Shown here piece after piece: positions 1-12,921 of a DNA stretch of 64,000 nucleotides. The position numbers and the translations under genes are program-made. The DNA lies in NCBI GenBank assembly GCA_013400975.1, contig WBMZ01006344.1:124001-188000 (forward strand). The letters run 5' to 3'. The notes under the pieces were generated by a model. It made no database searches. It was not told the DNA's origin and was given only the letters and a program-made list of their open reading frames with translations. The DNA comes from Atrichornis clamosus. Lineage: Eukaryota; Chordata; Aves; Passeriformes; Menuridae. Each line of letters begins with the position of its first letter. Position 1 is the first letter of the stretch.

Positions 1-94
1 GCACACTGCTCTTCTAAGGGAAAAGTGGGTTTGAATGAAATCTGGAGGGAATACAAACCAGTTGGATTTTTCTCTTGCTGCAGTTTTCCAAGGC

Positions 95-556
95 TGTATT
101 TCTACAGCGTGATGTGCTCGAGTGTGTCCAGGGGAAGGCTCTGGAGCACCAGGAGTGTCTGAGGGAGCTGGGAAAGGGGCTCAGCCTGGAGCAAAGGAGG
201 CTCGGGGGGGCCCTTCTGGCTCTGCACCAGTCCCTGACAGGAGGGGGCAGCCAGGGGGGGTCGGGCTCTGCTCCCAGGGAACAGGGACAGGAGGAGAGGG
301 AATGGCCTCAGGCTGTGCCAGGGGAGGGGCAGGCTGGACATCAGGAAGGAATCCTTAACTATAAGGATGGTTAAGCATGGGAAGGGGCTGCCCAGGGAGG
401 TGGTGGGAGGCCCTATGCCTGGAGGTGTCCATGGAATGACTGGAGGTGGCACTCAGAGCTCTAAGCCAGAGCTCTGGGCTGGGGACAAGATGGGGATCAG
501 TCACAGATGGACTTGATGATCTTGGAGGTCTTTCCCAAACTTAATGATTCTGTGTG
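95..556 (+). mobile_element. CR1 LINE 3' fragment, sense
   Basis: The sequence follows the C-terminal end of CR1 ORF2, with broken remnants of the frame (RDVLECVQ, LRELGKGLSLEQRRL), and continues into the CR1 3' UTR (ggacttgatgatcttggaggtc...ttaatgattctgtg). It is truncated at the 5' end. The reverse transcriptase tail is not intact: the ORF2-like frame loses similarity and stops near 374. Confidence 0.85.
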
Positions 557-3500
557 AGCTGTGCTGGGCACACATGAAGGCTCTGTGCAAGGAGGTCCCC
601 GACAGGACAGGCCCACGTGAATGATTCCAGGTGTTCGGGACTGGAGCCTGCACACAAGTGGTGCCCCGAGGAACCAAACCAGCACTGCCTCGGCCGCGGG
701 GTTACCAAGCCAGCCTGGGTTAGTCAGGGAACTGGGTTCTTATCCTTGCCCACAGCACAATGCTGTTTGAGTTTCCTTGTGTGCATTCAGATAATTGTGT
801 GATTCCTCTTTTCAGCTCACTTAACAAAATTGTACAGGGAGGGAAGCAGCATAAGCAGATATTTGATGTGTTAATAACTTCTTTCCTACTTGCTTATGCA
901 GCTTCATTTCAGCATTCTCAACTTCAGTGTTTCTCCAGTGTGGTCCTAAAAATGTGACTGCACAGGACAATATCCTGAGCCTGTGCAAACCTGGCACTGC
1001 TTTGCCCAAGTCAGCATTTTACACCCATTGAAAATCTGCCCACAATTTGCAAAAACAGGCCAGGCATTTTTCCTCAATTGTCACTCAGTCCCCTGCTAAA
1101 AGCAATTTATTTAAATTGCATGGTGTCTTTTAGTCTTCAGTTAAGAGCCATCTTTCATAAAATTCCATCCCTTATTACCATATTATTACTGCTTCTGTTG
1201 GTTTTCTGAGGGTGTGCTGAGATGATCGTTTCCAGATGTGGCTTTATCCCAGTGTGAAAAGCCCAGTTAGTGGGAGGAAACTGGGAAGGAGGGTGCAGTG
1301 TGTGTGTGTTCCTGCAGTGCATGTGTTGCCCATTGAGCTTGCACTGAGCAGGGCCAGAGGGAGGTGTCTGTGCCTTCTCCGTGCAGCACATCCCGGGAAT
1401 CAGTGGCATTCCCAGCCTTGCAAAGCACCCATTAAGGATTTGCATAGTCATGATCCCACCTTTGTCCTGGCACAAACGTTGCTTGCTGCTTCCTGCTTAT
1501 GTTTCTCTCGTTGCTTTTCCAAAGGCAGCTGAAACATAAATGACTTCCATTTTAAAATGTATTTTTGATACACACAAGTCTGCATTAAAAAGCACTCAAA
1601 TAATATGAGATGCTGAGAGTTTGCACGCTGAAAGTGCCCAATTTTAAACATTTCAGAGAATAAAATGCACATTAATTGGCTTTCATGGATGCTTTAACAT
1701 AAAGTACAAAAGCCAGGCAGAGGCAAAAGGGAAGAGAGCACTACAATTTTACCATACTAAGGCTTTTAACCCCGAGGCATTTGCAAGACATTTAGGAGCA
1801 GTTTTCTTCCTTACATGTTTAGCTGTTTTACATTTTGTCATAAATATTTTACCCTCGTATTTTTCCCCAGTGGACTCTGAAATATTGAGATGAACATAAC
1901 TTCTTCTTTAACACTTGGCAACTTATCCAGATGAGCAGGGCTTTTGCACAGCTGGGGGACAAAAAAAAAAAAAAAAAAAAAAAGGCACATTGATGTCTTA
2001 AATTGTGTTGCAGAACCAGCAGATGGAGCATGAGAGTGCAAAACCTGGTTTGTAATGGTGTTGTAATGTCTGCACAAGCACGTTGCATTTTCATATTGGT
2101 TGAGCTTGAAAATGGACCTTTAAAATTCTCTTTTAGCCACCTGCTCTGACCATGGGCATTTCTTCACCCTGTTAGAAGGCAGTACCTGAACATGACAAAC
2201 CCAGGAGGGAAGCAGAGCGCTCATTCCCCTTTGGAGGATGCAGGGATCCTTCGGTGTCTCAGTTCTCATTTCACAGGTGGAGAAGCAAAGACCCCCAATC
2301 TCCTTTGGATTGTGATCCAGATGATTGCCTTGGCCGTGGGACTGGACTGGGGTTTATACATCAGCCACCCTTTTAATTACTTGTTATTCCACTGAGCACA
2401 GTGAGAAAAAGGAAATGCTTTCAACTCCTTTTAACTTATTTTTGCTTTTTAGTTTCATAAGCTAAAAGCTTAAAAGCCTTGGGCTTGCTTTTATTTATTT
2501 ATTTTTATTTAGCTGGGGTTTTTTTGAAATATGAAGCAGTAGAATACTTTATGTCTTTAGAAATGATACTGAAGTGTAGACCACAGCTGTGACTGCATCA
2601 AAGTGCTCCAATATTGCTGGAGAGACTTAGAGGCCTGAGCATCCAAACCAGCCTGACAGTTGTTATTACAATGTATTTTGCTCAAGTTCCACAAATCCTC
2701 ATTTCAGCTGCCAATAATCCTTCAAATTATTAAACTAAAATCTTGGTGCAGAGACCATCAGAAGGGAGTTTAAAGTGAGACCACAACTCACAAGATAACA
2801 AAATCTGAAAGCCTTAACATCATCATTTCCTCCCTGTGGCACTTGGAGAGGTTTTCTAGCACTTACTCGAGAAGGAAAAAAAAAAACCCCAGAGGGGAAG
2901 TAGGTCTTGCAAATAGATCCAAACCACCAGAAATTGATTTGTCCATTAATGATGTTTGATGAAAATCTGTGGTGAGCTTGAAAGATTAGATTACATATCA
3001 AGGAGCTCCACCACTTGGAAGATAAAGACTTCAAGTGGTAAGTTTATTTAGTAGCATTTTTAATAGGAAGATAATCTGTTGGCATGAAGTTGGCTGTTCT
3101 AAGAGAGGAGGGACTGAGGCAGAGGAGTGGGATGCACAATTTAAGACAAGGAATACTGCACCAAAGGCAATGTGATATATAAACTACTGTATTTGTACAA
3201 AAACAGCTCTTCACAGTTGGTTTTATCCTCTTCAGATGCATTGCTTTTCCACCTACCATAGAAACAAATCTTTCCACCTGCTGTTCTGTAGGTCCCTTCG
3301 CTATAGTGTTTATGTTTACATTCAGAACACATTCCTCTGTAAAAAGATCCACAATTCTTTTTCCAGGACAGAAGGAATCCCATTTCACCAAAGAAACAGT
3401 GCCTGAAATCAAATCTACAACTGTGAAGTTTTTTTCTTTCATATAGAATTAAAACTGTCTTATGGCAGTGCAGACAAAGCAGTTGCTGCTCTGAGAGTGC

Positions 3501-4973
3501 CCAAATGTCTTTTGAGTTGTTGTCTGACAGATGCAATCGATGAAAATCCAGGTGTGAAGTGTTGAATGTTTCATGTCATCATTTGCTTTGAGGTGATGGG
3601 TTTCAGGTGGTAAGGGTTAAGTTTCTTGTAAACACTGGTTTCCCTCACCCTCCCAGCACTAAATTATGTTTTTCTTCAGCATCAGACAAGGCACTCGTGG
3701 TACAAGTTTCAGGTGTAAGACTTCCCTTTCTTTCTGAGACCTCAGCTTTTCTGTCTGTGGTTTTCGTCCTGCTCTTCTCAGGAAATCAGGAACCTTCGAG
3801 TTAGAAGATGAGCTTTGCAGTACCTGACATAAAATATGCAGAGAAAATGAGTTTTGTGTCTACTTTTGGTCTTCCCATTTACGTTCTGAAGCTGTTTTCA
3901 ATAGTTGTTGCTTCCAATTAGTGTTGTGCATGTGAACTCCAGATAGGCACCTTCTGCCAGCCTTTACTGTCTAGGAGAGGCAATCAGAGCTTTCCCCTGA
4001 TCCAGCTGGCACAGCAGAGTAAATATTTACTTATTTTCACACAGAAGCAAATATCTCAGTGTAAAAGAGTTGGAATCAGACTCTGTGCAAACAGGTGCTT
4101 CATGTTATATTGCTATGTTATACTGCAACCCATCAGGCATTTATTTAGAATTTTCCAAGCCTCTCACTGCTGGCACTGGTGGGACTGAGGCTCTCAGGTT
4201 GGTGTCAGCACTCCTGGGGTTTCAGACTTGGTTAATTAATGAACATAAGTGATAGTTTGGCTGTCCCTGTTTGTCCCTGCATGTCCCAGTGTAAAAGATG
4301 CTCTTGCTTACAACAAGAGATAATCTCCAAACCTGACCGTGGTGGCCTGTGCTAGAAGTAATATTACCTTGTTAGAGTCCTCTTTAGGCTGTGAAAATGC
4401 ACCTGTGTGCTGCAGGCATCATCATTATCTGCTTGTTCCTCTGGCCTTTTGTCTGTCACAGGGGTGTCCCTTGGCAGTAAAACACTGAGATGTTGGACAA
4501 ACAACTGCTGCTTATGGAGACAGGGGAAGGCAGAGCCCTGTCTGTGCTCCAGGTGCGTTAAGCAGAGGTAACATCATTAAAGGTGCAATGGCAGAAACTA
4601 AACAGAAAGAAGTGGTGGGATACTTTTATTCTATAACAAAACCTCTAAATTTCTTTTCAGACAGTACTGTTTGCTGGGGTGTTTGTTTTGTGTTCTAAAT
4701 TGCTTTAGTGCTGCTGAGTTTCTTTGTTCAGGAGAAGAGGTCTGCTTTTTGTGGTGTTTTCTTTTTCTGGTTAGAGCAATTTGGCCTAAAATATTTGCAC
4801 AGCATCACCTCAATTTTGAGCATTTCTTGTAAGAACAATATATAAAAATGAAGGAGCATTTGTTCATATGTTATTTCTTAAACCATAATATTCCAGTAGC
4901 AAATACGTCCTGTGGCCACCTCCCCTTACTTGCAACCCAGGGCTCTGAAATGTTCACCCTTTGCCCTATTTAT
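557..4973. other. Intronic unique sequence with simple repeats
   Basis: No gene is seen. The stretch holds an A23 tract at 1961-1983 and a TTTA-rich run at 2489-2511. The open frames around the poly(A) tract encode phenylalanine runs and are artefacts. Confidence 0.6.
1961..1983 (+). repeat. A23 homopolymer
   Basis: Twenty-three consecutive A follow gctgggggac. I do not recognise a retroposed body upstream of it. Confidence 0.9.
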
Positions 4974-5183
4974 CAAAGAATGGTTTGGGTAGGAAGGGAC
5001 CTTAAAGCCCATCTCATTCCACCCCCTGCCATGGGCAGGGACACCTTCCACTCTCCCAGGTTGCTCCAAGGCTTGTCCAACCTGGTCTTGGACACTTCCA
5101 GGGATGGGACATACACAGGAAACCCTAAGAATTCCAGTATGTACCTGAGAGCATTGTCCAAATGCTTCTGGAACTCTAGCAGG
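4974..5183 (-). mobile_element. CR1 LINE 3' fragment, antisense
   Basis: The sequence starts agaatggtttgggtaggaag and then runs ccatgggcagggacacct and ccaacctggtcttggacact, the complement of a CR1 3' end. From about 5146 the text (gcattgtccaaatgcttctgg) matches a different CR1 subfamily, so the copy may be composite. Confidence 0.85.
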
Positions 5184-5771
5184 CTTTTTATTTATTTGTA
5201 TTTATTTGCCTTGCTGGGGTAGTTTCTGCCATGAAGAATCTAGAGGGTGCCTGGCACAGAATCCCTTTTTTTATCTTTACAGAGGGCACAATATTCAGTT
5301 TTTCATGGTAGGCTGATCATCCACAACTGCGTCCTGTCATTTGTTCCACTTAGAAGCTGATGGAGTTAAGGGGAAACAGGAGGAGTTGTAGAAACTCAGA
5401 ATATACCTGGATCTAGACTTTTAGATGACAGGATAACGACTTAATCTTAAATTCTGTGTACATTCCGTGCAATTTACTGTTTGTCTAGCAAAAATAACTG
5501 AAGGCTCTCTGACCTGCCTATGATATGGCCATGCTGGACATTTGCATCTGTGAAAAAATTGAATTTTCTTCTCAGAAGTTCTTTCCCATGAGGTCATCCC
5601 GTGATGAGGTTGGTGAGAAAGGGACAAGTCTTCATTTAAATATTGTCCAGAGTACTTAGTCTTCAGAAACAGCAGTGTTTGAAAGAACAGGTAGTGAGGT
5701 TTGCTTTTTTCCAACACATTTCCCTCATTCATAGTACAAAAAGGACCTTGCAAATAATTCAGTGTTTCTCT
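5184..5771. other. Intronic sequence, nothing recognised
   Basis: No repeat or gene is recognised. A long antisense frame spans it, but this frame includes translated CR1 sequence and is rejected. Confidence 0.5.
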
Positions 5772-5851
5772 GAAGGTGTCCCTGCTCATGGCACGGAATG
5801 AGATGAATGTTAAGGTCCCTTCCAACCTAAACCATTCTGTGTTTCTGTGAC
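5772..5851 (+). mobile_element. Short CR1 LINE 3' end, sense
   Basis: aaggtgtccctgctcatggc and ggtcccttccaacctaaacc are followed by the terminal octamer-like attctgtgtttctgtg. Only about 80 bases survive. It is inverted relative to the CR1 copy about 600 bases upstream. Confidence 0.85.
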
Positions 5852-8460
5852 TCAACTCTATAACCTTTGGTCCCTGTAAAACACCTTTTCCTCCCTCAGT
5901 GATGTATTTCCCTCTCTCTGCAGCACCTGTCCTCCACCTACCATCCCACCTGGTACAAGCAGTTTTATCCACTCAACTCCTTCCAGTTGGATTGCTCAGG
6001 TTTTTCCAGTTGTCAGCAAATCTTCACAGTTCCTCTCCTAACCCAGACAATCCCACCCAGACACGTGTGTCTGACCATTTATTTCCCTCTACTGGTAAAT
6101 AACTCTAAAACGAGGTTATCCTCTGGAGGTTGGGTGAGAAAAGCAGGGCGAGGTTAAATTGCTGCCTGAGTTACAGACTTATAAACATCATGTAGAAATC
6201 CCTTGTATTCAGCACAAGAGGACAAAACCTTGCACACTGTGCAGAGATTTGCACAGGAGTCACGAATTGGCATTGCCTCTGATCATGTACTTGAAGGTGT
6301 TGACAGATAGGAAAGCTTTTAACTCAAATACCTTTAAGACTTTATGAAACAAATCCTACCTCGGGTTGTCCCCAGGGTTAAGGACCAGGGTACTGATGGT
6401 ATATCACCTTCAGCATTTCCTTCAAATTTGTCTTCCTTCGAGGAGCTGGGCTGAAGCAGCAAATTGTAGCCTGCAGCACTCCATCTGTCCCCTCCCGAGA
6501 GCACGAGGACACTGTGAGGTGCTCTGGGCCCCTCCACACCCCTGCAGGTCTCCTTGTTGTGCACTCAGAGCACACAAACAGCAGTGACGTGGTCACACTC
6601 TGGGCAGCAAAGCTCAGTGATTCCCAGATTGTGTTGACAGGCCTAACCTTAAAAATCCTTCCTGCCTTGCTTTTGTGATATTTATGAGAGTTACAGTGCT
6701 GCTGGTCCAAAGAACTGAGAAACCCTGAGTCAGAAACCAACCCTCTCTTTCCCCACTCCATATTCCTAGACTCACTAAATGTGATCTGGGTTTTTTTGTG
6801 TTTTAAACCTGCCTTTTGCTTTTGCTCTCCTCAGTAGGTGTCAGACAGAAATCACTCATTCATTCTCCATGCAAAACTGCAGGCATGGGCCCCCTGCTTC
6901 CAGGCTGCTGTCCATGTTCTCCTGCCTGCTGCACTGCTCCACCTCAAGGTGGAAAACTTTCCTGGAGTGGCAAAGCCAGCAGCTTTGCTGTCATACCCTG
7001 GCAGAGGAAAATGGGAGTTTATTTTAGCTGGGTGGTGGCTGCATATCTCATTTGGGCATCAAGGGGATGAAGGTGGGGGCAGGTTGCTAAAGCAACTCTG
7101 TTGGATCTATTCCCTGTTTGTCCTCATGTCCAACTCCAAGACGGTGGAAAGTGGAGCCAGAGCTTTGAGCTTGACTGAGAACCTGGCTGGAAGTGCTTTC
7201 TCCAGCCTCAAAAAGCTGCTGAGAAAGAAGCTTTCCTTGCTGCCTACATTTACTCTTTTTGCTGCACTGGAGGGGAGATGGAAGAAGATCTGTTGCCTTT
7301 TCCAGGGATCCCCATGGAGCACCAGGAACGCCTTTGCTGCTGCAGGAAAGAGGCAGCACTGTGGCCTCTTCTGATCACACTCAGCTCAGACAAATCCTCT
7401 GAGCTTTCTGGGTTTCTTTCAAAGGTACCCACCAAATTACATAGCTCTCAATAATTTTAGCTTTGCCTACACTAAAATACCACCCTAGACTATCTGGGGA
7501 GCCTTGCTCTGTGTTGTCTGCTTGAAGGGAAGCGTGGGAGCCTGGGGATCTGTGCCAGTCTGTGTGATCTGCAGAGCTTTACTGTCCTACATGACTGAGG
7601 CAGGATGCACCACGCTGGAGACATCCGTGAGGGGAGGTCTGACAGGACTTTCAGGAAGCACTGCTTCTTGGCAGCCTGCACTCTGGATTGTACCAGGTTT
7701 TTTGTGTGTTGGGTGGTTTTTTGGGTTTTATTAATGTGCACAGTTCAGTTTAGTGGGAAGCAGCAGTGGATATTGGGAATGCTGTCAAGATCACTGTGGA
7801 TATAGCAGTGCTGGGTTGAATGCTGTTCAACTTTTACATTATCATCTCTCACTTCTGTTTCCTTTATTTTCTTTAAATTTTATTATCTCTCATCTAGTGA
7901 GAAAGAAGTGTTTGAATTTTAGAGCCGAGCTGGTGCTTGGTCCTGTGGGAATAAGAGCTCAGCTTCTCCTCCCTCAAAGCACAGTCTCAGATCTCTGTTT
8001 CCTTTAAGTGCTGTCCCAGCTTTCAGCTGTCGAGTGCCTGTTTGCTTTGGCCTGGTGTGTGAAGTGGGTAGTGAATCCTGCTGCCTTCAGATTCTAGGGA
8101 CTGTCCTAGGAGGATGAGGCATTGTGGAATAGGATAGTTTTCATCCTATAAATTGTGTTGTCTGGGTAAGACTTTTGGGTTATAATTAATGTTTTTCGGA
8201 ACTTGCATGGCTTGGTACACAAGGCATTTGCAAATAATAAATCAGCCATTACATAATTCCTTAGATACAATTTCCTAACTGGGGGGTAAATTGCCTGAAG
8301 GTCTAAATTTGAAAAGTTGTGTGTTTACAGGGAGAGGGAAGTAACCTCTGAGTAGAATGTGTGGCAGTTATAACTAAGTCATGTCACTTGCTTAGAAGCA
8401 GCTTTGGGGAGGGTTTCATTATTTGATCCCACGTATCAATGGGTTCACGTATCCATCCCC
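5852..8460. other. Intronic unique sequence
   Basis: No gene, RNA or mobile element is recognised. Open frames at 6838-7374 and nearby lack similarity to any family I know. Confidence 0.5.
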
Positions 8461-8793
8461 AGGCTGAGGCTGGGAGAGCTGTGGAGAAGAGAAGGCTCCA
8501 AGGAGGCTTTAGAACCACTTTCAGTACTTAAAGGGAGCTTAAAAAAAGGAGGGAGAGGGACTTTTTATATGGGCAGAGGGTGACAGGACAAAAGGGAATA
8601 GTTTTAACTGAAAGAGGGCAGGGTTAGATGAGATGCTAGGAAGAAATTCCTCTCTGGAAGTGTCCAAGGCCAGGTTGGACGGGGCTTGGAGCAACCTGGT
8701 CTAGTGGGAGGTGTCCCTGCCCATGGCAGGGCATGGAATGAGATGGTCTTTAGGGTCCCTTCCAACCCAAACAATGCTGTAATTCTGTGGTTC
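8461..8793 (+). mobile_element. CR1 LINE 3' fragment with internal deletion, sense
   Basis: The copy starts aggctgaggctgggagagct and continues with ccactttcagtacttaaagggagc, gggcagagggtgacaggac and then the 3' end to gtaattctgtgg. Compared with the copies at 12922 and 17606, the segment between aagaaattc and ctggaagtgtccaagg is missing. Confidence 0.88.
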
Positions 8794-11700
8794 CAAATAC
8801 AGAAAGAGATATTAAATGTCTTGAGATCATTGTTATGTCATTGCAATAAAATTTGGAGGAGAGGATCCAATGCCCAGATACTGCAGTTCACCTCAGTGGC
8901 ATTTCTACCCTCTGCTTCCTCCAGTAATCACTGTTAAATTTATATAGACACTGTATAAATATTTATTTATTCATACACTGGAATTGCTAGCTAAAGCTGA
9001 AAAAGAAGTGTGAAGAGTGTTCCTGTGTTTGGTGTGGCTGAAGCTGAAGTGGCAGATGAAAGAGGAGGAATCACCTAATTATTGCCTAATTCTAAGCATT
9101 GGTGTTCAAGTGTGAACTGTTACTGATGTAATTAAAGTGTAGAAGAAGCAATGGAACTTTCCTACTGTCAAAATGTTCAGCTGAACATACAACAGGGAAA
9201 ATAGAGAAACTTTGTTAAGCTTTCAGTGTTAATCAGTGCTGAGGAGCTATTTTCTTTCTAATACCATCTGCGAGTCTCCATCAATGCTGTGCAAGTGTTG
9301 ATTGTATGTTACAATACTTCATTTTAATTAGACTTCATAGGAGATAGCTCAAGGGCTGATGGGGGAAGATATTGCAGCAGTAAATATTATGGCACATTTG
9401 GAAACGGGGAGGGTAAGAGGAACGTGTTGGCTCCAGTGTTGATAAAACTAATGCTCTGCACTCTGGGACACACTTGTCACTGCTGGTGACTGCAGAGACT
9501 CAGTGATATATTGCATTTCAGTTTGGGAAATCTTCCTTAGGGGACTGGTTTGTCACTGTAACCCCCTGGTGAGGAGATGCAGCAGCCTTGGCTGTGTTAA
9601 TCAGTGATTGCTGGCAGGGGGGTGGTGGCCATGGCAGGGCAGTGGTGGCCCTGTGGCTCACAGAGCAGACCAGACCCAGCTGGATGCTGAATTCAGAAGC
9701 AGGGCACGTGTGAGGGGTCCAGGCTCAGCCTCAGTGTGCTGTGGATAAAGAGGCTCCTTCCCGAAGGACTCGGTGACGCGAGGAGCAGCTGGACAGGCAG
9801 CAGGGGATGCACTCGTGTGGCTGTCCCAATCCTCTTGTCCCAAAATCTGGCAGCGGTGCTTTTATTGCCATTTTGTGTCTATTTATTGTTCAGGTTTTTC
9901 TGGACCACAGGCTGCTCAGAGGATCTTTAGCCCTTTGCCCTGTGTTTCATTGAACTGAGAGCTGTTTTTCTGGCTGTGTGGCTGTAACTCACTGCAGGGT
10001 CAGCAGGTTGTGGCATTTATTCACACTAAATAGTGAACAGACACTAAAGTCTAATTACTAAACAGAGCAGCTTCCTTCCTATCCCTGCACGGAGCAGAGA
10101 AAGTAGTTTCAGGGAAATTAAGTAACCTGGCCTAGCTTCTAAAAATGGAGGCATAAATAAAACCTGTGGCAAATGTGGATTTCAGTCTGACTCCTGAGCC
10201 AAGCAGTAACTGCCACGTTTATAATGCAGTGCAGGTTCTCACCTGGATTCTTAGTTACTGGTTCTGCCATCCCAAGATGAGGCAAAATGAGGTTTTGTCT
10301 TGTGTAGTAGGTGGCAGTTTGAAGCATTAACTGCTGTGGAAGAAGATTTGAAAGGCAATTTCCCATCTCAATTTTCTGTTCAGTCATTAAAATTCATCTT
10401 CAGTTCTTGAAACATCCAAATTTCTGTTCTGCTTAAGTATCTGGATTGGAGATCTTACGATTCTTCACAGCACTGAATATCCCTTAAATTTATGGCAAAA
10501 CTGTTCTACACGATTTTACAAGCCATCCATGATTCTCCAGATTTATCTTTAAAAGTTTAATTTTCCCCCCCGCCAAATTGATGCTAATCTCGCTAGAAAC
10601 TGAGTTTAAAACCACTTAAACCTGAAGTTACTTCTTTGCTCTTTACTTTTTAGAGTTTAGCACTGCTGAGGCACTTTCTTGTCACTTGTGTGCAGGTTGT
10701 TGTCACTCCCCAGTTCTTGGGTGTAGCGTGTTGTTGTTCCGTGGCACTGATCACTCCGGCACCACTCAGGTGAGCGGCGTGAGGACTGAGTGTGCTGTTT
10801 ACTCCTCTGTGCACCCTTGGGAAGTGAGGAGACTCAGAGTTTGGCCTCGAAGTGCAGAAGAGGGTAGGAATAACTTAATAACTGTGCCACCTTATTTGAA
10901 TTTAAAATAGCTCTCTTTTTAATTCATAAAAAAAGAGTTGTCAGGCTTTGGGTGACAGAGGGTGATGAATTTGTGTGGGAGTGTGGACTTCCTGTGCTTC
11001 CTTTCTTTAGGAAGCTTGTGGAAGGGGAATAACCTTTTGTCATCCCCATGTCACATTTTATTTTGGCTTAAGTCTGATGAGAGAAGAGAGAAATCTGGCT
11101 GTCAAGAACAGCCTGTCTCCTCTGTGTGTCTTTTTTTGTTCCTCTGATCCTCAGCTTCTGCTGCTCCTCAGAGAACAGGAGAGGCAAAGCTCCAGCTAAT
11201 CCAAGCAGAAGCATCAGGGGCCTTTTCTTCTGCCTTCTGATGCCAATTGTCCTGCTCCCAGCCCTGACTTTGGGGGTTTGCAGAGTTGTGCTCCCACCTC
11301 TGCCCAGTGCTGGCTACGGACCACTCCTGATTTTACCAATTATGTTTAACTCCACAACCAGGCTAAGTGTGAGCACGCAGTGCTGTGTTAAATCACCTGG
11401 GATGTGGCGCTGTGGGTGGCTTTTTTGTCTAGACAATAACCCCAGTAAAGGATAATTTCAAAGATTTAAGGTTAATCACAACACTCTTTTTCAAGGTGCT
11501 ATGATAAAATTACTGGGAAGGGAAACAGGGATACAGAGAGTATTTATTCATTTATTTATATCCCAGCCATGACACTTCTCTGTCCTGGAAGAAATATGAA
11601 GTTATGAGGAGATTCATGTTGTTCTCTGACATTGTTTTGAGTTTAAAGGCAGACACTAAAAATAAAGGTTAAATGAATAGTGAGAACCTCTTCTTTTTTC

Positions 11701-12921
11701 CTTAATTTTTTTCTTTGATTGTGCCCATAATTATGTGCTGCTCATTAAGTAGCCATAGGCCTTTTGAAAGCTCCTTTCATTTGAGAAAGATGCCAGAGAG
11801 ATCTGCTTGTGAAATAATTACAGAAAATGAGTGTTGATGCATATTTTGACTCTGCTGCAGAAGTAATTCTGTCTTCTCTAGCTGAAGTAATTACATTTGT
11901 TTCTAAATAGAAGAAGAGAAATTATAATTGTGAAAAAAATGCATAGATCTCACTTCTACATTTATGTAGTGGCAGATAGATGGGTAGCAAAAAACTAATT
12001 ATGATATTAGTGTAGTCATTATTGTGTGTTATTTATTAAGTGAGGTACCATTATTAAACACACAGAGTCATGAAAGATTTGTGGGATTTATGGACTCCTT
12101 TGCCTGGTGGTTACTTTCTTTAGTGCTGAGGAGTATAAACACTTTTATAATATCTAAAGGTAATAATTAAATTAGGGTAGATGTCTGCAGGGATTCACTA
12201 GCTATTAATTACTCTTTTTTTGATTCAGAGAAAGAAGATTTTCAGTCATTTATAAGCCAGAATCCTCACATCAGGAAGGGCCCAGAGCTTGAGTTTCTTC
12301 TCAGTTCAGATGGCCAGGAGGGTGAAATTGTGCCAGCAGCTGTGATGATGCACTTGCTGGTTTTGGAGGGGGATAGAACTGCTGTGTTTTCTGTGGATCG
12401 GAAAGCAGCCACAAGACAGCACCACTGCTGTTATCCCAGACAGTGTGGGCCTGGGAGCCCTGTCAGACAACTCCCATTTCACCCTCAATCTTTGAAAAAT
12501 TGTAAGAAAATCAACTCTTGTGCTATGCTGAAAAGGTGACCTTACCTGGAAACTCAACCTTCACTGAAAATTTGGATTAAGCTTTTTTTGAATAAACATT
12601 GGATACGTTCTGGCCCAACGTACTAAAGTCTTATTGGCACCTATCTGAAAGCAGAATTAGGCATCTGGAATATCTACTGTATGCTTATGTGGGTTGTTTA
12701 GTGGTAGACTGTTGATTACTGAGTGTATTGTTAAAGTGAAAGGAATTAAGTGGAATGATGCTCTAAGTTCTTGATGAGATGCCTGATTCTCTGCTTAATA
12801 TCAGTTAATCTACATATTTCCTGGAGAGGCTTCTTATCTCTCTGTCTTCCAAATGCTTTCACTCATCTGGCAAGATTAATTTGCATTTCCAGGACTTGAT
12901 ATTTAATGGATGTACCTTGAT
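8794..12921. other. Intronic unique sequence, AT-rich towards the end
   Basis: No gene is recognised. 9613-9656 has a small imperfect gtggtggcc repeat. 11690-12230 is AT-rich with many ATTA cores and is listed separately. Confidence 0.5.
11690..12230. promoter_or_regulatory. Candidate enhancer-like cluster of ATTA homeodomain cores
   Basis: About a dozen TAAT/ATTA cores lie in 540 bases, including aataattac, gaagtaattac, actaattatg, aataattaaatta and attaattac, with no recognisable repeat in between. ATTA is the core bound by many homeodomain proteins. AT-rich intron produces such cores by chance, so this is only a candidate; no conservation was computed. Confidence 0.25.

Noticed and set aside
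75..374. 99-codon frame similar to the CR1 ORF2 C-terminus
   Set aside because: It is a degenerate remnant of a 5'-truncated element, reported as part of the mobile element and not as a gene.
1961..1983. A23 tract as the tail of a processed pseudogene
   Set aside because: No gene-like sequence or polyadenylation signal was recognised upstream.
5421..5972. 183-codon antisense frame
   Set aside because: It includes the usual CR1 read-through peptide (around EWFRLEGTL) and has no domain.
5899..6102. Short frame resembling a secreted peptide start
   Set aside because: The hydrophobic stretch is weak and the frame is short; no support beyond chance.
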